This document shows positions 55,616-63,183 of a stretch of DNA of 64,000 nucleotides, in pieces. Origin of the DNA: Bacteroidales bacterium. GTDB taxonomy: Bacteria > Bacteroidota > Bacteroidia > Bacteroidales > UBA932. The stretch lies in assembly GCA_015060405.1 (NCBI GenBank), contig SUYN01000001.1, positions 1 through 64,000 on the forward strand, in the 5' to 3' direction. The number at the start of each line of letters is the position of its first letter. Within the stretch, counting starts at the first letter, position 1. Both the position numbers and the translations under genes were made by a program. Below the pieces are notes generated by a model, which was not told where the DNA came from, made no database searches, and saw only the letters and a list, made by a program, of their open reading frames with translations.

Positions 55616-56176
55616 ATGAATATATCCGTACAGCCATACGGCAGCAACCTGTGCCACTGCAGGCCCGACACTACATGGGAGAGGGAGAACAAGGATTATT
55701 ATTCCCCCGAACCGGTGAACCGGCTGCATTGGGCCCCTGTAGTCTTTGCAAGGATATGCAAGGCGGGCAAATGCATAAACGACCGGTTTGCAGCCAGATA
55801 TTATGACGGATTCGGATTCGGTGCCCTATTATATATAGGTGACAGGCTTCCGGATCTCGCCTCATCATCCTGCGCGGACCACACCTCAATACTGCCCCAC
55901 CCTCTCTACAATCCTGCCGTGCTCGAAGGAACGGATAATATATATAATGTATACCGGAACTCAGAGAAGGTGTTCGGGTGCAGCACTGACGGAATGAAGG
56001 AGAAGATAGAAAGGGCCATATGCGCAGCTTCTGCCATGACTTCCCTCCGTATCGGGGACTTCGTCGCAGTGGAGCTCGCCCCTGTGGCGCCGCTTGCGGA
56101 GCGTGAGAATGAAGAGACCTGCCTCAAGGCATCATTCTGCGAGAACAGTCTCTACGACTTCAGACTGATCTTCTAA
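55616..56176 (+). CDS. Hypothetical protein, weakly FAH-like
   Basis: A 186-residue cytosolic protein, five bases after the exonuclease stop. The stretch from VVFARICKAGKCINDRF to the C-terminal SLRIGDFVAVEL recalls small fumarylacetoacetate-hydrolase-fold proteins, but no convincing metal-ligand triad is visible. I therefore do not assign an activity. Its last 45 bases overlap the 3' end of the convergent BtuF-like gene in another frame. Because it lies in the dnaN unit, a housekeeping role is as likely as a catabolic one. Confidence 0.55.
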   Translation: MNISVQPYGSNLCHCRPDTTWERENKDYYSPEPVNRLHWAPVVFARICKAGKCINDRFAARYYDGFGFGALLYIGDRLPDLASSSCADHTSILPHPLYNPAVLEGTDNIYNVYRNSEKVFGCSTDGMKEKIERAICAASAMTSLRIGDFVAVELAPVAPLAERENEETCLKASFCENSLYDFRLIF

Positions 56177-57202
56177 GCTGAAGTAGTAGTTGAGGTTTCT
56201 GCTGCCATCGCCATGAAACACTTCGATCAGGTCCTCGAGTATGAGGTCCGGCCTCACGGCACCTGATTCCCAGAAATCATTACCACCCCCGGGCGTTGTC
56301 CTGAGGGTGTTGTTGTATATGGGAAGGCCATCAGCCAGAGGTCCGAATGAAGGGAAGAGCTGATGGACGTCCTTCAGCTGGCCTCTCGTCCTGCAATATC
56401 CCGGATTGAGCCATATATCCGCGTTCAGCGACAGGCCGTAAGCCTCTTCTATTGAAATCACCTTGGAACGGGAGACTCCGGGTTCAGCACCAAGCACTTC
56501 ACCCGATGCATCACGGATGAGCCGTGACATATAGTTCTCGGCTCCGGGAACATACCAGGCATCCGCATAAGGGATGTTCATCAGGACCTTAACCCTGCGC
56601 CTGTCGCTTACGGAACGGGCAAGAGACTCATAACGGTCACGTACATATCCGAAGACCGAGTCCGCCTCATGCCTGCGCCCTGTCAAGGCTCCGAAAAGAC
56701 GTACATACTCCGCCCTGGCAAGGGGGTGCTCTTCAAGATGGTCATGCAGGACAAGTACCGGGACACCCAGAGAGCGAAGTTTTGTAACATATTGAGGCTC
56801 AGCTCCTGAAACCACATAAGTCACCAGAAGGTCCGGATGCAGGTCAAGTATCTTCTCATAGTCAAGGGCAGCTTCATATCCAATATCAGGTACACCTTCA
56901 TATGGCACATGGGCGAGATACTGCACTCCGGACACAGCTGCGATAAGGCTGTCTGCACCTATTGCGGACAGACAGGCGACATGCGTGGATGACATGCAGA
57001 CTATCCTGTTCATCGATCCGTTCAGCTTCATGGTGTCACGACTTCCGTCGAAAGGAGACACCGCCACCACTGCAGAATCCGCAAGCAACTCGAAATACGA
57101 AGCATAGCTGCACGAAGCTCCGGGCGTCCTGTTCCCCACACGCGAGTTGCAGGAAGACAGAGACACAATCACAGCAAGAAATATGTATGCCGATTTCTTC
57201 AT
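56132..57202 (-). CDS. BtuF/FecB-type ABC transporter substrate-binding lipoprotein
   Basis: A 356-residue protein from the ATG at 57202. The open frame runs further upstream but would enter the promoter. It has a lipoprotein signal (Cys near residue 18, LSSC) and a PF01497-type two-lobed fold: RIVCMSSTHVACLSAIG near the start, then YEKILDLHPDLLVTY and MNIPYADAWYVPG. Such proteins bind corrinoids, haem or siderophores. No permease, ATPase or TonB-receptor gene is adjacent, so it is an orphan. The -7 box ends only seven bases ahead of the ATG. Its 3' end overlaps the FAH-like gene. Confidence 0.8.
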   Translation of the reverse strand: MKKSAYIFLAVIVSLSSCNSRVGNRTPGASCSYASYFELLADSAVVAVSPFDGSRDTMKLNGSMNRIVCMSSTHVACLSAIGADSLIAAVSGVQYLAHVPYEGVPDIGYEAALDYEKILDLHPDLLVTYVVSGAEPQYVTKLRSLGVPVLVLHDHLEEHPLARAEYVRLFGALTGRRHEADSVFGYVRDRYESLARSVSDRRRVKVLMNIPYADAWYVPGAENYMSRLIRDASGEVLGAEPGVSRSKVISIEEAYGLSLNADIWLNPGYCRTRGQLKDVHQLFPSFGPLADGLPIYNNTLRTTPGGGNDFWESGAVRPDLILEDLIEVFHGDGSRNLNYYFSLEDQSEVVETVLAE

Positions 57203-57209
57203 GGAGATG

Positions 57210-57217
57210 CAAATATA
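57210..57217 (-). promoter_or_regulatory. -7 box of the BtuF-like gene (near-leaderless)
   Basis: The minus strand reads TATATTTG and ends seven bases before the ATG. The transcript would therefore begin at or next to the start codon. Confidence 0.5.
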
Positions 57218-57292
57218 ATCAAAAAAGAAGGAAGAGCACACCTGATGGCACTCGATTTGGTCTGCGCCTCCATGTGAAACCAGGATTATTAT

Positions 57293-57300
57293 TATATTTG
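57293..57300 (+). promoter_or_regulatory. -7 box of the thioredoxin gene
   Basis: The plus strand reads TATATTTG, 14 bases ahead of the thioredoxin ATG. Confidence 0.6.
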
Positions 57301-57314
57301 CAAAAAGACACATT

Positions 57315-57791
57315 ATGAAGACATTACACACTATCGCCCTGGCTGCAATCAGCGCAGTCCTCTTCATATCATCATGCGGGAATGCGGGTGCAAGAAACAC
57401 AGAAGATGAAAGACAGGCTAAGGAGTCCAAACCTGTCATCGAGCTCAATGCAAGGGACTTCAACAGACTGGTATACGACATGACAAAGGACGAGGTCGAA
57501 TACCTGGGAACCTTGCCTGCAATAGTCGACTTCACTGCCACATGGTGTGGACCATGCCAGAGGATAGCCCCTATCCTCGAAGAATTGGCGTCTGAGTATG
57601 ACGGTCAGATTGTCATATATAAGGTGGATATAGACAAAGAAAGAGAATTGGCAGAAGCATTCAGCGTAAGCTCAATACCTGCAATTCTCTATATTCCGGT
57701 AGATGGAGAGCCCCTCATGACCATCGGCTCACGTGGGAAGGACAAGTTCAGGAAGGAAATCGACACCATATTGCTTCCTTCTGAGGAATAA
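57315..57791 (+). CDS. Lipoprotein thioredoxin
   Basis: A 158-residue protein with lipobox Cys near residue 21 (ISSC), a short linker and a thioredoxin fold. The active site is W77-C78-G79-P80-C81 and a cis-Pro lies in SSIPAILYI. It is therefore a membrane-tethered thiol-disulfide oxidoreductase, probably in the periplasm. It is divergent from the BtuF-like gene (112 bases) and convergent with the DUF2807 gene. Confidence 0.88.
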   Translation: MKTLHTIALAAISAVLFISSCGNAGARNTEDERQAKESKPVIELNARDFNRLVYDMTKDEVEYLGTLPAIVDFTATWCGPCQRIAPILEELASEYDGQIVIYKVDIDKERELAEAFSVSSIPAILYIPVDGEPLMTIGSRGKDKFRKEIDTILLPSEE

Positions 57792-57799
57792 TCCCGGCT

Positions 57800-58696
57800 C
57801 TATAGGGCCATGCCCACCTGCGGTTTCCTTTCCTGCCTGATGTTCGCCCATTCGTTGACATTGCGGACTTCAGGATCACCATAGTATGTCAGCTTGGAAG
57901 TCTTGGACACGTCAGCGACTATCCTTATGGCGGCATTTACCATTGCTTTGGATGCACCTGAGAGTTCCACATTGGCATTCCTGACATCAAAGGCAGAAGC
58001 TTCGCATGTGCATGCGCCTGAACATTTAAGATTCAGTGTGTCTCCATCACCCTCGATTTCAATATTTCCGGCACCGGAACAATGGAGGTCTGTCGAATCA
58101 TAAGATCCGAAGACATAGAGCTTGGAAGCACCGCTCATGTCGACTTCCAGTTCCGGAGCCTTGAGTGAAACATAGCCGTTTGAGGCTCCGCTGAGATCCA
58201 TGTCGATGTCCTCACTGAATGCTCCCCTGAGCTCAAAGTTCGCGGCTCCGCTGGAATTCAGGGAGAGGCTCTCGCCGGACACCTCAAGGAAACCTATCCT
58301 TGCCGCACCCGACAAGTCTATGTCCAGGTCCTCGGCAACATAAGCGCCGTCAAATGTGACGGAAGATGCTCCCGACATATCTATATCCTTGATCTTGCTC
58401 ATTTCCATATATACCTTGAGCGTCATACGCTCCGACAGGCGCAGTTTCGCCGGAAGCTTCTCCATCCTGAGATAAAGCTTGCCGAAGGAGCATTCCACCT
58501 TCATATATTCCTCATATACAGGGTCATATTCCACCGTGACGGTCCTTGAATTTCCGTGGGTGACATGGATTTCGTACGAGAATGAGGCATCTATGCTTTG
58601 GATCCTGTCAGAACTCCTGACAGTCATGGTCCTGTTTTCTGCGCCGGCCTGAAGAAAGGCTGCCAGAAGAACAGACATCAAGAACATACGTTTCAT
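57800..58696 (-). CDS. DUF2807 (head-GIN type) secreted beta-helix protein
   Basis: A 298-residue protein with a signal peptide (about 1-18). The body is a repeated beta-solenoid in which a GA(S/A)-type turn recurs (SGASSV, SGAARI, SGAANF, SGASNG, SGASKL, SGAGNI, SGACTC, SGASKA), as in the DUF2807 head-GIN family. Such proteins are exported and may be adhesin-like; none is well understood. A weak -7 match (TACCTTTC, 58718-58725) lies upstream. It sits between thioredoxin (convergent) and the GH133-like gene (divergent). Confidence 0.8.
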   Translation of the reverse strand: MKRMFLMSVLLAAFLQAGAENRTMTVRSSDRIQSIDASFSYEIHVTHGNSRTVTVEYDPVYEEYMKVECSFGKLYLRMEKLPAKLRLSERMTLKVYMEMSKIKDIDMSGASSVTFDGAYVAEDLDIDLSGAARIGFLEVSGESLSLNSSGAANFELRGAFSEDIDMDLSGASNGYVSLKAPELEVDMSGASKLYVFGSYDSTDLHCSGAGNIEIEGDGDTLNLKCSGACTCEASAFDVRNANVELSGASKAMVNAAIRIVADVSKTSKLTYYGDPEVRNVNEWANIRQERKPQVGMAL

Positions 58697-58740
58697 AATT
58701 CTTCATTGTTAAATTCTCCGAAAGGTAATCATTTTTTTGC

Positions 58741-58748
58741 TATCTTCG
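58741..58748 (+). promoter_or_regulatory. Probable -7 box of the GH133-like gene
   Basis: TATCTTCG differs from TAnnTTTG at one base. It lies 28 bases ahead of the ATG at 58777 and only four bases from the upstream ATG at 58753, which supports the shorter protein. Confidence 0.4.
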
Positions 58749-58776
58749 TGTGATGAAGAAAAAATATCATATCAAC

Positions 58777-60912
58777 ATGAAGGCATATCACACATTTTTC
58801 TTGGGAGCAGTACTTACCGTTGCAGCCTCAAGCTGCGGGAAGACTGATTTCCGCACAGACGGACTCGGTATTCCCGTGACGGCTGAGGAGAACAGGGAGT
58901 ATTCCTATACCGACAAGAAGGCCGGCTACTGGTACGGCACAACACATCAGGAAAGCGCGGAATGGTGGTCCGGATGGAACATGGCGAAGAAACGTATCCT
59001 TGCGGATTATGCCATAGGAACAGACGGAAAGGTACTGAGCAGAAAGGATGCAGAGGTCATCGTCTATCCGGAAAGGCTGGAACGCAGATGGGGCGGAGCA
59101 GAAGAGACATTCTATCTCATTGACAATCTTCCGATACTGTACATAGCCCTCAAGACAGAGGCCGACTCAATATTCTGCGACCTTGACATGAGCCATATCA
59201 TCAGCTCGGCACCAGGTGAGGAAGGAGTGTTCTTCACACCGAGGGAGGCTCCTGACAAAAGAATACTTCTGTCTGCGGCCTGCGAGACAGGGTTCAAGGC
59301 CACGGAGAAAGGGATTCAGGCTGGGGCTGAAGCGGGAGGCTTCGTGCTGACATATGGAACTGAAGAGGAATGCCCCGACCTTCTGGAGAAGTTCCGCACG
59401 GAAAAGGACGGTCTTCTGGCCGCCCGAAAGTCCCGCATCAATGACCTTGTCACCGCATACAATCCGGTAAAGTCCAATCTTCCGGAGCTTGACAAGGCCC
59501 TTGACTGGATCACCATAACAATGGACGAGCTCATCACCTGCCAGCAAGGCAACGGCATCTATGCCGGCCTGCCGTGGTTCAACGAGTACTGGGGAAGAGA
59601 CATGTTCATTTCCATGCCGGGCGCATGTCTTGTCACAGGACAGTTCGACATAGCGAAGGAGATACTCAAGGACTTCGCCAAGCTCCAGGACACCGATCCG
59701 GCTTCCGAGACTTACGGACGCATACCTAACAGGGCCAACCTCGAGGGGATTCTCTACAACACCACGGACGGGACACCACGCTTCGTCATTCAGGCGCTCG
59801 AAGTCGTGAAGTATTCAGGTGACACTGAATTCCTGCATGAGATATATCCTTCCATCAAGACAAGCATCGAGGCTTCGATCAGGAACTACACGGACCCGAA
59901 AGGCTATCTCACGCATGCTGACGCCGACACATGGATGGACGTCAAGCGCAACGGCATCCCCGGCTCGCCACGTGGAAACAGGGCCAACGACATACAGGCG
60001 CTCTGGTACGGACAGCTTGTTGCAGGAAGCATGCTGGCAGCCATCATGGATGACCGGAGCTCGGCCGAAGAGTGGAGCGGACTCGCACAGATGCTGGCCG
60101 GCAATTTCGAGAAGGACTATTGCGACAAGGACAATTCCATGATTTATGACCATCTCGACACTGACGGCACTCCGGACCGACAGTTCCGTCCCAACCAGCT
60201 CTACTGCTTTGACCTGATCAACGACCGGGAATTCAAGCAGAAGGTCACAAGGCGTACTTGGGAGGAACTCGTATATCCTTGGGGCGTCGCATCGCTGGCG
60301 CAATGGGATCCTCAGTTCCATCCTCAGCATGAGAACTGGCATTACTATCACAAGGATGACGCCTACCACAACGGCACCATATGGCTGTGGAACAATGGAA
60401 TCGCCATGCAGAGGATGATAGAATACGGTCAGGTGGACGCCGCCTGGGAACTGTTCAAGAACATGAACAGGCAGGCGCTCAAGGAAGGGGCAGTCGGCAG
60501 CCTCAGCGAGAATGCCGACGCGCATCCACGCGAAGGCCAGTCATGGGTGAAGCGTTCAGGAACCTTCCTCCAGGCATGGAGCAATGCCGAGCACCTGCGC
60601 GTATGGTACCAGCACTTCCTCGGCATACGCCCGGATCTCCTGAACGGTGTGATAGTCATCGAGCCTAAGATCCCTTCAGAGATCACTTTCCTGGAGACAT
60701 CGGTCAAGATAGGAAACGGTACGCTCCACTACAGATATGAAGGCGGAAAGGTGAATGTCAGACTGGAAGGAGTCGATGCGGAGCTCCAGATTTCCGATCC
60801 GTCCGGCCAGACAGACTCCCCTGTATTCGAAGGAGTGGACTTCTGCCTCCCTGACCCTCTGGACACCTACCCATGCTTCTCGACATACCACGAAACGGCA
60901 TTGACATACTGA
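58777..60912 (+). CDS. Amylo-alpha-1,6-glucosidase-like lipoprotein (GH133 type)
   Basis: A 711-residue protein from the ATG at 58777; two earlier in-frame starts (58750, 58753) are disfavoured by the -7 box. The signal ends in a lipobox Cys near residue 20 (ASSC). The C-terminal two thirds show an (alpha/alpha)6 glycogen-debranching GDE_C domain: LPWFNEYWGRDMFISMPG, GRIPNRANLEG, ADTWMDVKRNG and NDIQALWYGQL. GH133 enzymes of this group remove alpha-1,6 branch glucose and are usually cytosolic. A lipid anchor here implies periplasmic or surface action on branched alpha-glucan. It is a single gene with no SusC/SusD partner and a terminator at 60920-60951. Confidence 0.82.
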   Translation: MKAYHTFFLGAVLTVAASSCGKTDFRTDGLGIPVTAEENREYSYTDKKAGYWYGTTHQESAEWWSGWNMAKKRILADYAIGTDGKVLSRKDAEVIVYPERLERRWGGAEETFYLIDNLPILYIALKTEADSIFCDLDMSHIISSAPGEEGVFFTPREAPDKRILLSAACETGFKATEKGIQAGAEAGGFVLTYGTEEECPDLLEKFRTEKDGLLAARKSRINDLVTAYNPVKSNLPELDKALDWITITMDELITCQQGNGIYAGLPWFNEYWGRDMFISMPGACLVTGQFDIAKEILKDFAKLQDTDPASETYGRIPNRANLEGILYNTTDGTPRFVIQALEVVKYSGDTEFLHEIYPSIKTSIEASIRNYTDPKGYLTHADADTWMDVKRNGIPGSPRGNRANDIQALWYGQLVAGSMLAAIMDDRSSAEEWSGLAQMLAGNFEKDYCDKDNSMIYDHLDTDGTPDRQFRPNQLYCFDLINDREFKQKVTRRTWEELVYPWGVASLAQWDPQFHPQHENWHYYHKDDAYHNGTIWLWNNGIAMQRMIEYGQVDAAWELFKNMNRQALKEGAVGSLSENADAHPREGQSWVKRSGTFLQAWSNAEHLRVWYQHFLGIRPDLLNGVIVIEPKIPSEITFLETSVKIGNGTLHYRYEGGKVNVRLEGVDAELQISDPSGQTDSPVFEGVDFCLPDPLDTYPCFSTYHETALTY

Positions 60913-60919
60913 ATCTAAT

Positions 60920-60951
60920 CCCGGTAGCCTCTGATTCGTCAAGCTATCGGG
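60920..60951 (+). terminator. Terminator of the GH133-like gene
   Basis: Arms CCCGGTAGC (60920-60928) and GCTATCGGG (60943-60951), one G-T pair, followed by a T-rich run, eight bases after the stop. Confidence 0.75.
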
Positions 60952-61159
60952 TTTGATTTTTATGACGCAAGCCTCACCGGGGTGTCACCGGCTTGGAGGA
61001 AGTAAAGAAAGTGTGATACAAAAATCCCGTCAAAACACGAAAAAACCGGGTGCATTGGGTGGTACTTTAAAACGTAATCAGTGGAGTGAAATCCGAAGAT
61101 CAGAATATGGGCGCAGCCCGCGCACCTTACTTTGTGACAGTGACGGCCATGAAAAAGCT

Positions 61160-61236
61160 CGATTATCTGGCCGGAGATGGGGTTTTGCTGTGCGCGGCCA
61201 GATAAAGGACCGATTATCTGGCCGAACCCGATTATC
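61160..61236. repeat. Iteron-like CGATTATC(TGGCC) cluster with hairpin
   Basis: CGATTATCTGGCCG occurs at 61160-61173 and 61211-61224, and CGATTATC again at 61229-61236. The reverse complement GGCCAGATAA at 61196-61205 pairs with 61214-61223 to make a perfect ten-base-pair stem with an eight-base loop. Clustered, spaced copies suggest a protein-binding array or remnant origin or attachment region. Confidence 0.6.
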
Positions 61237-61276
61237 CCCATTTTGTCAATTATATCCCATTTTTGTCAATTATATC
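61237..61276. repeat. Tandem duplicate of a 20-base AT-rich unit
   Basis: CCCATTTTGTCAATTATATC at 61237-61256 is followed at once by a copy with one extra T, sharing its first C, ending at 61276. Confidence 0.75.
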
Positions 61277-61278
61277 AA

Positions 61279-61310
61279 AAACCGCAACAGAATGACTTCT
61301 ATTGCGGTTT
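61279..61310. terminator. Long interrupted hairpin in the junction
   Basis: Arms AAACCGCAA (61279-61287) and TTGCGGTTT (61302-61310), plus inner AGAA/TTCT, form a 13-base-pair stem with one mismatch. It could be a terminator left from a lost gene. Confidence 0.55.
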
Positions 61311-61356
61311 CGTCGTGGTGTCACCGGAAAATGAGTTTCATTTCTAAATGGCTCTA

Positions 61357-61364
61357 TATCTTTG
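61357..61364 (+). promoter_or_regulatory. Orphan -7 box in the junction
   Basis: The plus strand reads TATCTTTG, followed 15 bases later by an ATG (61380) whose frame closes after ten codons. It looks like a promoter and start whose gene body has been lost. Confidence 0.4.
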
Positions 61365-61514
61365 CGTTAAAGAATCACAATGAACGTAATCTCCTGCTAT
61401 TGCTCCACCTAATTTCTGCACCATTTTGCAGTGTCTCGCAGAGTCGAGTTCCAACTTTGATGCTAAGGTATATAATTATTGTTATATAGAATAGTAATGT
61501 TGAGTATTTTTCTA

Positions 61515-61910
61515 CTACATATTTTTATCTTCCGCATTCCACTTTGCAGCAAGTTCCAGCCCTCTTTTAATCCCTTGTGATAATCCATATTCACTTTTCA
61601 GATTTTGAAGAGCATCTCTTTCTGTAATTAAGACATGGCGTAATTGCTCATAGGTCATATCTTCAATAGCAATACTATAAGGTAAAAGCAAACGTACGTT
61701 ATATGGAAGTGCCTGAGTAAAGTTTGGATACTTATTTTTGATATGGATTGCACATTCTTGCATTAATGCCATATCATTACCCAATAATGCTATATTAATA
61801 TCAAAAATATCTCTATCAATTTTTGTTGTGTAATCATTTACATCTTTCTGCAACTCAATGCATTCTTTTAAAATTTCTGCTTCACGTCTCTTGTTATTAT
61901 CGTTGTACAT
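61515..61910 (-). CDS. Small helical protein of the HipA module, unknown function
   Basis: A 131-residue protein, predicted almost entirely alpha-helical and highly charged, with no signal peptide, membrane segment, HTH or catalytic motif that I recognise. It starts two bases after the HipA stop, so it is translated from the same mRNA. Its position as the small last gene of the unit makes an antitoxin, adaptor or immunity role conceivable, but nothing in the sequence proves it. It shares the low G+C content of its two partners. Confidence 0.65.
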   Translation of the reverse strand: MYNDNNKRREAEILKECIELQKDVNDYTTKIDRDIFDINIALLGNDMALMQECAIHIKNKYPNFTQALPYNVRLLLPYSIAIEDMTYEQLRHVLITERDALQNLKSEYGLSQGIKRGLELAAKWNAEDKNM

Positions 61911-61912
61911 AT

Positions 61913-63181
61913 CTACATTTTATTAAAATTAGTCCTATTTTCAAACACTCCCTCAAACAAACTCATTTCTCGCTTAGCGATGCCTAATCTGTTTGCCGAC
62001 ACTCGCCAATCCTTAACTGCCACTACCACCTCGTTGATGATACTCTTTGCAACCTCTGGGGTGAGCATATACTCCTCACACGAGTTGAGCAAAATTGACA
62101 AATCAGATTCGTTGGTCTTGCTGTTAATTAGCAAACTTTGATGGTCATTCAGCATTGGGTTCATATCGTATGCTGGCGAAAGAGTCCAACCTTTTGCAGT
62201 GAGCAGAAAACCGTGATTACGGAAATGATCATCGCTGTTGCCGACACATATATTGAATGCAACTCGGCGGAACAACTCTCGCAAGTTCGCATCAACATCG
62301 GTACAACCGCTAATGATGAAATCAACAATATCGATATATCCGTGTCCCGTTGTCGCATTATCTCCATCATTCAGCCCAAGCAGTGTCATTGCAGATGCAA
62401 AATGAATTCGTTTGCCTTCACTTGTTCGGTCAAAACGACGAGAAAGGAGTGTATGATGCTTGCCGTTTATTTCAAGTACCTTTGTTTCGGCTGCGTTTAT
62501 GCCCGCATTTTTGGCTAATATATGACAGAAATATTCCCACAATCCTGCATCGTAATCATCCTTCAATGATGGGAACTTTGCGACATATATACTGCGGTCC
62601 GTATCCACAACATTTGCTTTGGGACGCGCACCACCGAGCGAAGATCCTGGCTGCACAAGTTGAGCAATCCATCGTTTTTCGGGTAGTGCATTGGTCTCCT
62701 CGCTTTTCTCAATTTCCTTGCTTGCTACAATGAGTTCTCGCAAGTCGGTCAACGGAGGAATACGCAAAGAGTTGTCAGCGTTGATGAACTCACCATCAAG
62801 CGTTTCCCTGAAACGAAACCCGCCCATACGGGAAAAGTCATCAATGCCCGTCAAAAAGTCAAATGATGATAGTCGGCGAACAGGGCGATTCTCCTCTTGT
62901 GCCAAGATCTGTTCCCGACGGAGAAGGAGAGTGCGCCCCCATCTGTCAGGCAGTGCATCGGCAAAGCAACCAAAAATATCTTTATTAGGCTGGGTGTATT
63001 GTATCCCCGGATAGTTGTTAAGGTCTTCACTGAGGGTGATAGCATTGTACTTTTTTATCCAACTATCGGCAAACTTGAAACTATAACTATCAGAGCCACG
63101 AAGCGATTCGTAAGCTAGTTCTCCAACAAGCTCAATCTCTTTGAGCCAATCAAAATCGGCATATACATACAATTTCTTCAT
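61913..63181 (-). CDS. hipA: HipA-family serine/threonine kinase (toxin)
   Basis: A 422-residue protein with an N-terminal Couple_hipA domain (about 1-110) and a HipA kinase core. The Gly-rich loop is SSLGGARPKA (180-189), the ATP lysine is K202 in VAKFP, the catalytic loop is GNSDDHFRN with D317 and N322, and the metal Asp is D339 in PAYDMNP. The spacing matches E. coli HipA (D309, N314, D332), so the kinase looks active. HipA toxins phosphorylate aminoacyl-tRNA synthetases or other targets and are normally held by HipB, an HTH protein encoded just upstream. Here the upstream neighbour, two bases away, is instead a nuclease-like protein. Confidence 0.9.
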   Translation of the reverse strand: MKKLYVYADFDWLKEIELVGELAYESLRGSDSYSFKFADSWIKKYNAITLSEDLNNYPGIQYTQPNKDIFGCFADALPDRWGRTLLLRREQILAQEENRPVRRLSSFDFLTGIDDFSRMGGFRFRETLDGEFINADNSLRIPPLTDLRELIVASKEIEKSEETNALPEKRWIAQLVQPGSSLGGARPKANVVDTDRSIYVAKFPSLKDDYDAGLWEYFCHILAKNAGINAAETKVLEINGKHHTLLSRRFDRTSEGKRIHFASAMTLLGLNDGDNATTGHGYIDIVDFIISGCTDVDANLRELFRRVAFNICVGNSDDHFRNHGFLLTAKGWTLSPAYDMNPMLNDHQSLLINSKTNESDLSILLNSCEEYMLTPEVAKSIINEVVVAVKDWRVSANRLGIAKREMSLFEGVFENRTNFNKM

Positions 63182-63183
63182 AG

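Larger units (their letters stand above)
60981..61327. repeat. Direct repeat of GGTGTCACCGG flanking the junction
   Basis: The 11-base sequence occurs at 60981-60991 and again at 61317-61327, in the same orientation and 336 bases apart. The copies bracket the iteron-like block. They could mark a target-site or recombination duplication; the sequence is too short to prove this. Confidence 0.45.

Noticed and set aside
54687..55637. 316-codon minus-strand frame opposite the exonuclease gene
   Set aside because: It is a shadow of the DEDDh exonuclease, which has clear motifs and operon context; the opposite frame is Cys- and His-rich without a domain.
56132..57541. Long version of the BtuF-like frame starting at 57541
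   Set aside because: The first 113 codons cross its own promoter and the thioredoxin gene on the other strand; the lipoprotein signal starts at 57202.
57894..58400. Recurrent short repeats inside the DUF2807 gene, CRISPR-like at first sight
   Set aside because: The repeats are in frame and encode the SGA-turns of a beta-solenoid; spacing is irregular and there are no spacers.
60953..61489. 178-codon open frame on the plus strand
   Set aside because: It runs through the iteron repeats, hairpins and an orphan promoter, starts inside the GH133 terminator's T-run, has low-complexity composition and no recognisable domain.
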